Positions 5,626 to 11,403 of a stretch of 11,403 nt of DNA are shown one piece after another (the stretch's first letter is position 1; the number at the start of each line of letters is the position of its first letter). Where the stretch lies: the NCBI GenBank assembly GCA_036447375.1, contig JAZFUU010000127.1:1-11403 (forward strand), in the 5' to 3' direction. Both the position numbers and the translations under genes were made by a program. The notes beneath the pieces are model-generated. The model did no database searches. It saw only the letters and a list, made by a program, of their open reading frames with translations, and was not told where the DNA came from. This DNA comes from JACZXC01 sp036447375. GTDB lineage: Bacteria; Myxococcota_A; UBA9160; SMWR01.

Positions 5626-7008
5626 GTGATCCCGAGTCTGCTGCGGCATCTGGGTGTCGTCCTGTCCCGGATCACCGAACGCTGGGTTCCGGATTCCTGG
5701 GTCGTCTGCATGATCCTGACGGCGATCGCGCTGGCCCTGGCCATCGGCGGGGCCGGTGCCGGGGTCGAAGAAGCCATCCTCGCCTGGGGCGACGGCGTCT
5801 GGGTTCTTCTGACCCTCGCCATGCAATTCACCATCGCGATGGTGGCCGCCCATGCCTGCGTTTCTTCTCGCCCGGTCTTCCGACTGCTCGATCGTCTGGC
5901 TGGGCTCCCGAATCCGGAGCGGCCGGTGCAGGCTGTCCTGCTCGCCGGCGTATTCTCGCTGGTCACTGCGTACCTCAACTGGGCCCTGTGCCTGGTGGCC
6001 TGCGCGCTGTTCGTTCCGTTCATCTGCCGGCGCAATCCGCGGGCCGATATTCGCGTCGTGATCGCCTCCGCCTACATAGGTCTGGGTACCGTCTGGCACG
6101 GCGGGCTATCGGGTTCCGCGCCACTGATCCTGGCGACGCCCGGAAATCCACTGCTCGACCCGGCGACCGGGGCCGCGATCGTGGACCGCCTGTATCCGGT
6201 CACGGAGACACTCCTGCATCCGTTCAACATCGCCTATCTGGCTGTCATCAGCGTCGTGGCTCTGACCGTCGTCGCGTTGCTGCATCCTCGTCGTGATCCG
6301 GTGACATTCACGCCCGAGCAGATCGATCGGATCCTTCCGCCGCCGCCGGACGCCCCCGAGGCGCCCTCTACACCGGGAGCACGCGTCGACGCATTCCGCG
6401 GCTGGATCTGGCTGGCGATCGTCTTGCTCGCCTACCCGCTCGGAAAGTCGATCTGGACCCGGGGCTTCGGAACGAGTTGGACGATCAACGCCTACAACAC
6501 GGTGTTTCTGGTCGCGGCCCTAATGCTCCACGGTCGGGCGCTTCCCTTTCTGCGGGCCTGTCGGCAGGGGGTCGACGCCGCGTGGGGAATCATTCTGCAG
6601 TTCCCGTTCTACGCGGGAATTTTCGGGCTCATGCAGAACACGGGCCTCGGCCGATGGATCGGCGCTTTCTTCGCCGAGTTCGCCACGCAGCGCACCTATC
6701 CGTTTGTCGTCTACGTGTACTCGGCCGTCATGAATCTCTTCGTTCCTTCCGCGGGCTCCAAGTGGCTGATCGAGGCGCCGTTTCTGATCCCCGCCGGCGA
6801 GCAACTCGACGTCTCGGTGGTTACGATCCTCCTGGCCTATGCCTACGGCGACTCCACTACGAACCTGATCCAACCCTTCTTTGCGATCCCCATCCTGGCG
6901 GTGACTGGGCTCCGCTTCGGCCGCGTGGTTGGCTACACTGCGATTGTCGCGGCCGCGTGCTTCCTGGCCAGCGCCGCGGCGATGTTCGTGATTCCCCCCA
7001 GGCTGTAG
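5626..7008 (+). CDS. atoE: AtoE-type short-chain fatty acid transporter
   Basis: A 460-residue inner-membrane carrier of the short-chain fatty acid transporter family (PF02667; E. coli AtoE is 440 residues). Family members move acetoacetate, butyrate and similar carboxylates. Seen: RITERWVPDSWVVCMILT (15-32), AWGDGVWVLLTLAMQ (53-67), YLNWALCLVACALF (116-129), AYIGLGTVWHGGLSGSAPLI (149-168), ATPGNP (170-175), WTINAYNTVFL (285-295), LQFPFYAGIFGLMQ (324-337), NLFVPSAGSKWLIEAPFLIP (370-389) and NLIQPFFAIPIL (413-424). All align in order with AtoE landmarks. The start is GTG 5626, with AGGA 5 to 6 bases upstream. The 7-base gap to the Nramp-related gene indicates cotranscription. No ato CoA-transferase or thiolase genes lie beside it, so the substrate is only inferred from the family. 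Confidence 0.93.
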   Translation: MIPSLLRHLGVVLSRITERWVPDSWVVCMILTAIALALAIGGAGAGVEEAILAWGDGVWVLLTLAMQFTIAMVAAHACVSSRPVFRLLDRLAGLPNPERPVQAVLLAGVFSLVTAYLNWALCLVACALFVPFICRRNPRADIRVVIASAYIGLGTVWHGGLSGSAPLILATPGNPLLDPATGAAIVDRLYPVTETLLHPFNIAYLAVISVVALTVVALLHPRRDPVTFTPEQIDRILPPPPDAPEAPSTPGARVDAFRGWIWLAIVLLAYPLGKSIWTRGFGTSWTINAYNTVFLVAALMLHGRALPFLRACRQGVDAAWGIILQFPFYAGIFGLMQNTGLGRWIGAFFAEFATQRTYPFVVYVYSAVMNLFVPSAGSKWLIEAPFLIPAGEQLDVSVVTILLAYAYGDSTTNLIQPFFAIPILAVTGLRFGRVVGYTAIVAAACFLASAAAMFVIPPRL

Positions 7009-7098
7009 CGAAGGAGACGTCTGCCTGCCGGGGTCAACCGGGCGGCTTCGTCGAAATCTGGCGGAGGCCGAAACCGGCGTGCGAGGGGGTGAGACCGC

Positions 7099-8448
7099 AT
7101 GAACGTCGTCATCGTCGGTGCTGGACTCGTCGGTACAACTCTGGCCGAGAAGCTCTCTCGGGACGGCCACGATGTATCTCTGGTGGAGCTGGATGCGTCC
7201 AAGATTCGCGAACTCTCCCGGGACTTCGATATCCAGGTGATCGAGGGCAACGGGGCCACCGCCGAAGTTCTGCGTCGGGCGGGGATCGACAAGGCCGACG
7301 CGATGGTCGCGGCCACGAGCTCCGACGAGGCCAACATGATCGCGGCGCTTCTCGCCTCATCGCGATTCGGAATCTCCCGGATCGTCGTGCGGCTGCACGA
7401 CGCCGGCCACGACGAGGCGTTTTCGTTGCTGTGCGAAGGTCACGAGGGCGAGCTCGTCAGCGTGTGCCCCGAAGAGGCCGCGGTGAATCGCATTGCCTCC
7501 CTGCTCGAGGTGCACGGCGCCGTCGACGTGGTTTCGTTCATGGAGGGCCAGCTTCTGGTCGCGGGATTCCGAATCGGCGAGAGCTCGGATTTCGTGGGGC
7601 TTCGTGTCTCGGACATGAATCTCCTCTTCGCCGCGACTCCGACCCTCGCCGTCGCCATCGACCGCGACCGGGGGTGGATCATCCCCGACGGTCAGGAGGA
7701 GATCGCCGTCGGTGATCTGGTGTATTTCGCCATCACGCGGGAACACCTCTCGGACGTGCTGACCCTCGTGGGTGTCCGGGAGGACAAGCGCCGCGATGTG
7801 ATGATCGCGGGCGCCGGTCGCATCGGTCTGGCGTTGGCCCGTCGGCTGGAAGCCCTCGACGTCAAGGTGATCCTGATCGAAGAGGATGAGGCGCTCGCCC
7901 GCGAAGCTTCGGAAGAGCTGACTGAGGCCACGGTGATTCGCGGTGTGCCGACGGATCAGTCCCTGCTCGAGGAGGAGGAAATCGAGCGCGTCGCATCCTT
8001 CGTGGCGGTGACCCACGATCACGAAACGAATCTGGTGGCGGGTCTGTTGGCCAAACGACTGGGCGCCGGACGGGCCATCGTACTCGTCGACAACCCGGCC
8101 CTGGTGGACCTGGTCGGAGAGATCGGAATCGACGCCATCATCAGCCCCCGCGTGTTGGTGATCGGTCTCGCCCTCGAAATCATTCGGGGAGGCCATGTGC
8201 GTACCGTCGCCCAGTTGCTCGAAGACCGGATCGAGATCGTCGAGGCCGAGGCGGTCAAGCGGAGTCAGCTCACCTCGGGAACCCTCGCGGAGGTGAAGCT
8301 GCCGCAGGGTGTTCTGGTTGCCGCGCTGCGTCGCGGCGATAAGCTGCTGGTGCCCCGCGGATCGGATCGCGCCGAGGCGGGCGACCGGGTCCTGTTCATC
8401 ACGACCACGGAAAACGCTCCGAAGCTCGCCGACTTCCTGGCCGAGTAA
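7099..8448 (+). CDS. trkA: Trk/Ktr potassium uptake regulatory subunit TrkA
   Basis: A 449-residue peripheral membrane NAD(H)-binding protein that gates the TrkH-type potassium channel. It has the full duplicated architecture: RCK/TrkA_N 1 from residue 1 with GAGLVG (7-12) and the acidic residue E30 at the end of beta 2; TrkA_C 1 at about 145-225; TrkA_N 2 from about 232 with GAGRIG (238-243) and ILIEEDE (258-264); TrkA_C 2 at about 368-448. Length and duplication match E. coli TrkA (458 residues). The ATG is preceded by GAGGGGGTGAG at 7083-7093. The 90-base gap from atoE leaves room for its own promoter, although I see no convincing -35/-10. No TrkH/TrkG channel gene lies in the window; downstream transcription is convergent, so its partner must be elsewhere. 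Confidence 0.95.
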   Translation: MNVVIVGAGLVGTTLAEKLSRDGHDVSLVELDASKIRELSRDFDIQVIEGNGATAEVLRRAGIDKADAMVAATSSDEANMIAALLASSRFGISRIVVRLHDAGHDEAFSLLCEGHEGELVSVCPEEAAVNRIASLLEVHGAVDVVSFMEGQLLVAGFRIGESSDFVGLRVSDMNLLFAATPTLAVAIDRDRGWIIPDGQEEIAVGDLVYFAITREHLSDVLTLVGVREDKRRDVMIAGAGRIGLALARRLEALDVKVILIEEDEALAREASEELTEATVIRGVPTDQSLLEEEEIERVASFVAVTHDHETNLVAGLLAKRLGAGRAIVLVDNPALVDLVGEIGIDAIISPRVLVIGLALEIIRGGHVRTVAQLLEDRIEIVEAEAVKRSQLTSGTLAEVKLPQGVLVAALRRGDKLLVPRGSDRAEAGDRVLFITTTENAPKLADFLAE

Positions 8449-8478
8449 CGCGAAGTCGCGCCCTCGCCGCATCGCTCG

Positions 8479-8493
8479 GGAGCCGGCGGCTCC
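8479..8493. terminator. Hairpin in the trkA / SH3-gene convergent gap
   Basis: GGAGCC-GGC-GGCTCC is a perfect 6-bp stem with a 3-base loop, in the 59-base gap between the converging stops of trkA and the SH3-domain gene. The next bases can form a second small stem (CTCCG...CGGAG). There is no T tract on either strand, so this is only a weak terminator candidate. Confidence 0.3.
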
Positions 8494-8507
8494 GCTGCGA
8501 CGGAGAC

Positions 8508-9083
8508 CTAGAGCCGGAGCCGGGGGGATTTGCTCCGCGCGGAATTTTTCTGAAGGATACTGCCGAGGATCATTCCAACTCCCAGGATCGAGGCGCCGGC
8601 GATCCACTCGGGCCAGCGCGGTCCCACGCGAAGCTCCAGGTTCTCGCGAACCAGCCGTTCGATCTTCTGGTTCCTGCTCTGGTCTCGTTCTGCCAACCGG
8701 CGGTTTGCAGAATGAAGCTCTTCCGATTCCGAGGTCAGACGCTCGATCTCTTCGCGCAGCTCGGCGGTCTCCACTTCTCGTTTCGGCAAGAGATGCCGGG
8801 CCGGCGGGTCGGCTTGCAGATATCCGTTCGGGATCCAACCGCGTCCGAAGCGGTCCACCTCGACCTGGGTCCATTCGGAGGCTCGTTCCAGGACGTCGAT
8901 CTCGTCGCCGGTTTTGATCACCCCGAGAATTCGGAACTCGGTTCCCGGCCCAGAGCGCAGGTTCAAGACCAGTTCGTCCTTGACCCACCTGCGTTCCGCA
9001 AGGCTGGGGGTCGCCAGCAACATCAGGGTACCCAGTATCGCTAGGACTCGGGACCCCGATCGCGCACTGTCGATTCCGGTCAT
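8508..9083 (-). CDS. SH3-domain, coiled-coil, membrane-anchored protein (YgiM-like)
   Basis: A 191-residue envelope protein of the SH3-and-anchor family (TIGR04211, E. coli YgiM about 206 residues). Seen in order: an N-terminal signal sequence with hydrophobic core VLAILGTLMLLATPSLA (13-29) and likely cleavage after SLA; a bacterial SH3 domain at about 31-91, with LNLRSGPGTEFRILGVIKTG (40-59) and GWIPNGYL (82-89); a charged heptad-rich coiled coil at about 98-152; one C-terminal transmembrane helix WIAGASILGVGMILGSIL (160-177); and a short basic cytoplasmic tail. The layout puts the SH3 domain in the periplasm. The molecular role of the family is not established; SH3b domains often bind peptidoglycan or peptides. 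GGGGGG lies a few bases before the ATG, and a possible -10 (TACAAT on the minus strand) is at 9121-9126. Confidence 0.9.
   Translation of the reverse strand: MTGIDSARSGSRVLAILGTLMLLATPSLAERRWVKDELVLNLRSGPGTEFRILGVIKTGDEIDVLERASEWTQVEVDRFGRGWIPNGYLQADPPARHLLPKREVETAELREEIERLTSESEELHSANRRLAERDQSRNQKIERLVRENLELRVGPRWPEWIAGASILGVGMILGSILQKNSARSKSPRLRL
8515..8549 (+). terminator. Candidate trkA terminator inside the SH3 gene 3' end
   Basis: CGGAGC (8515-8520) pairs with GCTCCG (8532-8537) across an 11-base loop, and TTTTT follows at 8545-8549. Read on the + strand, this could end trkA transcription. The 7 bases between stem and T run, and the long loop, make it imperfect. Confidence 0.3.
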
Positions 9084-9120
9084 GGGAACACCCCCCGATT
9101 GCGTCCCGGTCGGCGCTCGG

Positions 9121-9126
9121 ATTGTA
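9121..9126 (-). promoter_or_regulatory. Possible -10 element for the SH3-domain gene
   Basis: TACAAT on the minus strand matches the sigma-70 -10 consensus at five of six bases and lies about 38 bases before the ATG. No recognisable -35 is found at 16-18 bases upstream. This is a weak call; the gene could also be read through from the tRNA. Confidence 0.3.
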
Positions 9127-9151
9127 TCGGCATCTTCGGGGGGTGCATCGG

Positions 9152-9183
9152 GTTCGCGCGCCGCCGTCGCGCACTCCGCGAAC
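9152..9183 (-). terminator. Hairpin directly after the tRNA-Asn CCA end
   Basis: GTTCGCG (9177-9183 on the minus strand) and CGCGAAC (9152-9158) form a perfect 7-bp inverted repeat with an 18-base GC-rich interior that can pair further. It begins at the very next base after the encoded CCA. It may serve as a 3' processing or termination signal for the tRNA precursor. No U tract follows, so it is not a textbook intrinsic terminator. Confidence 0.4.
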
Positions 9184-9259
9184 TGGCTCCCCGGGTAGGA
9201 CTCGAACCTACGACCCAGCGGTTAACAGCCGCTTGCTCTACCAACTGAGCTACCGGGGA
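9184..9259 (-). tRNA. tRNA-Asn, anticodon GUU
   Basis: A complete 76-nucleotide cloverleaf on the minus strand. Acceptor stem UCCCCGG/CCGGGGA; D arm GCUC-AGUUGGUA-GAGC; anticodon arm AGCGG-CUGUUAA-CCGCU with anticodon GUU (Asn); 5-base variable loop GGGUC; T arm GUAGG-UUCGAGU-CCUAC; discriminator G. The CCA end is encoded (9184-9186). All stems pair perfectly. It lies between the FN3 lipoprotein gene (46 bases upstream) and the SH3-domain gene (100 bases downstream), on the same strand. I see no duplicated 3'-end sequence in the window that would indicate an integrated element. Confidence 0.98.
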
Positions 9260-9281
9260 AGCGGACGGATTCCGGTCCTGA

Positions 9282-9309
9282 AGTCTAGGCAGTGGATTCG
9301 GAAAATCAA
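9282..9309 (-). promoter_or_regulatory. Candidate promoter for tRNA-Asn
   Basis: On the minus strand, TTGATT (9304-9309) and TAGACT (9282-9287) are separated by 16 bases and match the sigma-70 -35 and -10 boxes at four of six bases each. Start would fall near 9275, giving a leader of about 16 bases before the mature tRNA. The -35 box overlaps the stop codon of the FN3 lipoprotein gene. Confidence 0.45.
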
Positions 9310-10601
9310 CGAATCCCGACGTCTGAGGTGAGCTTCGGCGTATCGATCTCGATCGGCGCCGAAGGCGGCGCCTGGCTGGAGTCGGGTCGCTCCAGAATCA
9401 CGACATAGCGGTAGTGCGCTCCCGGCTGCACGTCGCCATCCACGTAGCGATCGGACCGCACGAAGGCCAGCTCCGTTCGCCCGAACCAACGACTGCGCAT
9501 GATCCGGGCCCCATGGAAGCCCTCGTCGGGTCGCGGGTTCCAGGCGAGATGGATGCCATCGGGCTCCGCCCGGGCCGATAGGCCGTAGTCCTCGGACCGG
9601 ACGCCGACGCGAAGCGAAGAGTCGCTTTCGAGGCCGTCGCCGTCTACGGCCACCAGCGTATAGCTGGCAAACTCCGCGGTCCCGATCGAATCGTCCTCCG
9701 CGACCATCGCGTCGGCGGGGACCGATGCCACGACGAGGGCCGGACCGCGATCCGCCGTGGAACGCAGCAGCCGATACTCGGTGATATCGGTCTCCACGTT
9801 GGGCTCCCAGCTCAGTCGATTGACCCCGAGGCCGAGTTCCACCACCCGCAGTCCCATGGGTGGCAGCGGCTCGGGCTTCGTAACCGCGCGCACGGGCTCA
9901 CTCGGAGGCCCCTCCACTCCATGAATATTGCGGGCCGTCACCCGGTAGTAGAAAACACGGAGAGATTCGAGCCGGGAGTCTCTATACACCGTGGTATGTC
10001 TGCCTTCGAGCACTGCCAGGCGCTGGAAGGGGCCGCGCCAGCTGGGGCTGCGGTACACCACATAACCCGCTGCCGTGGTGTCTCGCGACGTCTGCCAGCT
10101 CAGGGGAACCTGTCGCGGCTGGTAGCTGTAGGAACGCAGGTGTTCGGGGGCTACCGGCGGAAGAGCCGTTGTCGCCGAGATCACGTCCGAGGGAGCGACA
10201 GAAATGCGACCTTCGGGCGTGTAGGATCGTACGCGGTAGAAGGTCGTCTCGCCGTCGGCCTCGCCGCGGTCGAGGTACGCCGTCAGCAGGCGCCCCTCGA
10301 TCCGCGCGGCGCGCTCGAAGGGGCCATCGCGAAGCACGGCGCGTTCGACCAGGTAGCCCGCCACATCGCTTCGGAGCATCGGATCCCATTTCAACGGGAT
10401 CGCGCGGAGCACACCGCTCGTCGCCCGAAGGCCCTCCGGAGCCGGGACGTTTGCCGAAGGTAGGGCCTCCAGCGTCGGAGTAGGGACGCTGATCTTCTGC
10501 TGGAGCGCACTCCAGCTGAAGCCTTCGAATTCGAGGCCTCCGGCGCAGCTGGCGGCGGTGAGGGCGAGGCAACAGGTGGCGACCCGGGATGTTGCGCTCA
10601 C
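9306..10601 (-). CDS. Putative lipoprotein with four fibronectin type III domains
   Basis: A 431-residue secreted protein starting at GTG 10601. The first 19 residues look like a lipoprotein signal, with hydrophobic stretch and Ala-Ala-Ser-Cys (Cys19), a weak lipobox (Ala rather than Leu at -3). Four FN3-like repeats (PF00041) follow at about 53-145, 150-241, 247-337 and 338-420. They are recognised by recurrent PLKW/PLSW/LSWEPN/LAWNPR strands, Y-x-V/L-x-R-S strands, GPF.R.A and Y.D turns, and YYRV/YRYV strands. Repeats 1 and 2 are plainly similar. No catalytic domain is visible, so it is probably an adhesion, scaffold or polysaccharide-contacting envelope protein; that is inference. It starts 4 bases after the stop of the TPR gene, with GAGGAA almost touching the GTG, which suggests coupled translation. 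Confidence 0.82.
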   Translation of the reverse strand: MSATSRVATCCLALTAASCAGGLEFEGFSWSALQQKISVPTPTLEALPSANVPAPEGLRATSGVLRAIPLKWDPMLRSDVAGYLVERAVLRDGPFERAARIEGRLLTAYLDRGEADGETTFYRVRSYTPEGRISVAPSDVISATTALPPVAPEHLRSYSYQPRQVPLSWQTSRDTTAAGYVVYRSPSWRGPFQRLAVLEGRHTTVYRDSRLESLRVFYYRVTARNIHGVEGPPSEPVRAVTKPEPLPPMGLRVVELGLGVNRLSWEPNVETDITEYRLLRSTADRGPALVVASVPADAMVAEDDSIGTAEFASYTLVAVDGDGLESDSSLRVGVRSEDYGLSARAEPDGIHLAWNPRPDEGFHGARIMRSRWFGRTELAFVRSDRYVDGDVQPGAHYRYVVILERPDSSQAPPSAPIEIDTPKLTSDVGIR

Positions 10602-10605
10602 TTCC

Positions 10606-11403
10606 TCACCGTCTCCGGGTGGCTACGTCGGGCTCGGAGCGCAGCGCCTCCAGGTTCTCGAGCTGACGTTCGGCCCGAGCGACGTAGGCCTTGGCGCGCG
10701 GGTTGTCGGGATCGATCAACAGGGCCCGGCGCCAGAGATCGAGCGCGGGTTGAAGATCTTCGGTGGCGAACTGATTCCGTCCTGCCTCGATCAGCGGTTC
10801 GACCCGGGTCGACAGACGCTGCCGGATCGAAGTCAGGCGCTGTCGCGCTGCGAGGTGGTCCGGGTTCGCCACGAGGGCGCGGTCGAAGTGTCGGATGGCC
10901 GTGTACAGATCGCTGGCGCGTTCCGCTACCAGACCGTTCTGGTAGAAGCCCTCGGAACGAATGTCGGCGTCCGTCGCGAAAGGACCCGAGGCATCGAACG
11001 CCGCAGGGTCCTTCCCCGATGCCGCGTTCTCGCGATGGATCGTGGCGATATAGGAGAGGTAGCCGCGCGCCGACTCGTTGTCCGGATCCAGGGCCAGCGC
11101 CGCCCGGAAGGCGAGCTGGGCCGCCGCGTAGTTTCCCGTGGAGAAACCGCGCCGCCCGGCTGCGAGGCTTCGCGTAACTTCCGCGAACAGGGCATCGTCG
11201 AGCTGACGTCCGGCGGTTTCCAGCTCGGGATCGAAGGGGTCGAGGGTGCGCAGCCGGTCCAGATCGTCGCGCGCCGCGGCGAGATCCTTCCCGGCCATGG
11301 AGATGTGGTAGGTCGCCTGGAGCTTGGTCTTTCGGATGTCCAGCTCTCGAGCCAGGAGTTGGACGTGAGCGAGGGTTTCCCCGTCGTGAGGCTGGAGCTT
11401 GAG
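10606..11403 (-). CDS. TPR-repeat protein, N-terminus outside window
   Basis: The frame is open from the window edge to TGA 10606-10608, giving 265 visible residues. An ATG at 11298 is only internal, because the 35 codons before it are uninterrupted and protein-like (LARELDIRKTKLQATYHIS). Seen: an Asp/Glu/Arg-rich helical protein with at least three tetratricopeptide repeats. Counting from the ATG at 11298, these are GRRGFSTGNYAAAQLAFRAA...LDPDNESA (about 48-81), GLVAERASDLYTAIRHFDRA...NPDHLAA (about 121-155) and GRNQFATEDLQPALDLWRRA...IDPDNPRA (about 172-205). A weaker TPR-like helix pair (AAARDDLDRLRTLDPFDPEL) precedes them. TPRs mediate protein-protein contacts; no catalytic domain is seen in this part. 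Its pairing with the FN3 lipoprotein, 4 bases apart, suggests the two act in the same envelope assembly. Any signal peptide or extra N-terminal domain is beyond the edge. Confidence 0.85.
   Translation of the reverse strand, partial: LKLQPHDGETLAHVQLLARELDIRKTKLQATYHISMAGKDLAAARDDLDRLRTLDPFDPELETAGRQLDDALFAEVTRSLAAGRRGFSTGNYAAAQLAFRAALALDPDNESARGYLSYIATIHRENAASGKDPAAFDASGPFATDADIRSEGFYQNGLVAERASDLYTAIRHFDRALVANPDHLAARQRLTSIRQRLSTRVEPLIEAGRNQFATEDLQPALDLWRRALLIDPDNPRAKAYVARAERQLENLEALRSEPDVATRRR

Noticed and set aside
7357..9174. 605-codon - strand open frame opposite trkA and across the SH3-domain gene
   Set aside because: trkA and the SH3-domain protein are both clearly recognised in other frames; this translation shows no domain or RBS.
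9184..9259. tRNA-Asn as an integration site for a mobile element
   Set aside because: No integrase, no duplicated tRNA 3' segment and no change in gene style were found on either side.
1..11403. CRISPR array, retron, toxin-antitoxin or defence cassette
   Set aside because: No regularly spaced repeats, reverse transcriptase, nuclease, small paired genes or other hallmark domains are visible in any frame.

Overview
The window is G+C-rich by eye (roughly two thirds) and densely coded. It reads as ordinary chromosomal DNA of a Gram-negative bacterium: kdsB supplies activated Kdo for lipopolysaccharide, and there is a lipoprotein-type signal and a membrane-anchored SH3 protein. The combination of a PPi-type phosphofructokinase, an acyl-CoA ligase, a multi-FN3 lipoprotein and a TPR partner fits a deltaproteobacterial-grade lineage (Myxococcota, Desulfobacterota or Binatota-like). 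That placement is inference from style; no marker gene settles it.

Layout. (1) 1-163: 3' end of an AMP-forming acyl-CoA ligase on +. (2) 164-452: gene-free convergent spacer with three hairpins and a G-run-rich stretch. (3) 453-1951 on -: kdsB followed by an overlapping cyclase-family gene that appears to have lost its metal-binding core. (4) 1969-8448 on +: a run of five genes: orphan ParA/MinD-like ATPase, PPi-type phosphofructokinase, Nramp-related membrane protein, AtoE-type short-chain fatty acid transporter, and TrkA. Spacers are 38, 12, 7 and 90 bp, so the first four look like one operon and TrkA may be a separate unit. (5) 8508-11403 on -: read in transcription order, a TPR protein (N-terminus outside the window), a four-FN3 lipoprotein 4 bp after it, tRNA-Asn(GUU) with encoded CCA, and an SH3-domain membrane protein.

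How the parts may work together. The + operon joins a reversible glycolytic enzyme to a carboxylate importer and a putative cation or metal carrier, with a K+-uptake regulator behind it. This suggests central-carbon and ion homeostasis, but the functional link is inferred only from adjacency. The TPR/FN3 pair is probably an envelope-associated set. I see no mobile element, CRISPR array, prophage, toxin-antitoxin or defence cassette. The oddest items are the core-deleted cyclase, the Nramp relative without the canonical metal-site motifs, the ParA with no ParB heading a metabolic operon, and a ten-G tract at the start of the phosphofructokinase gene.
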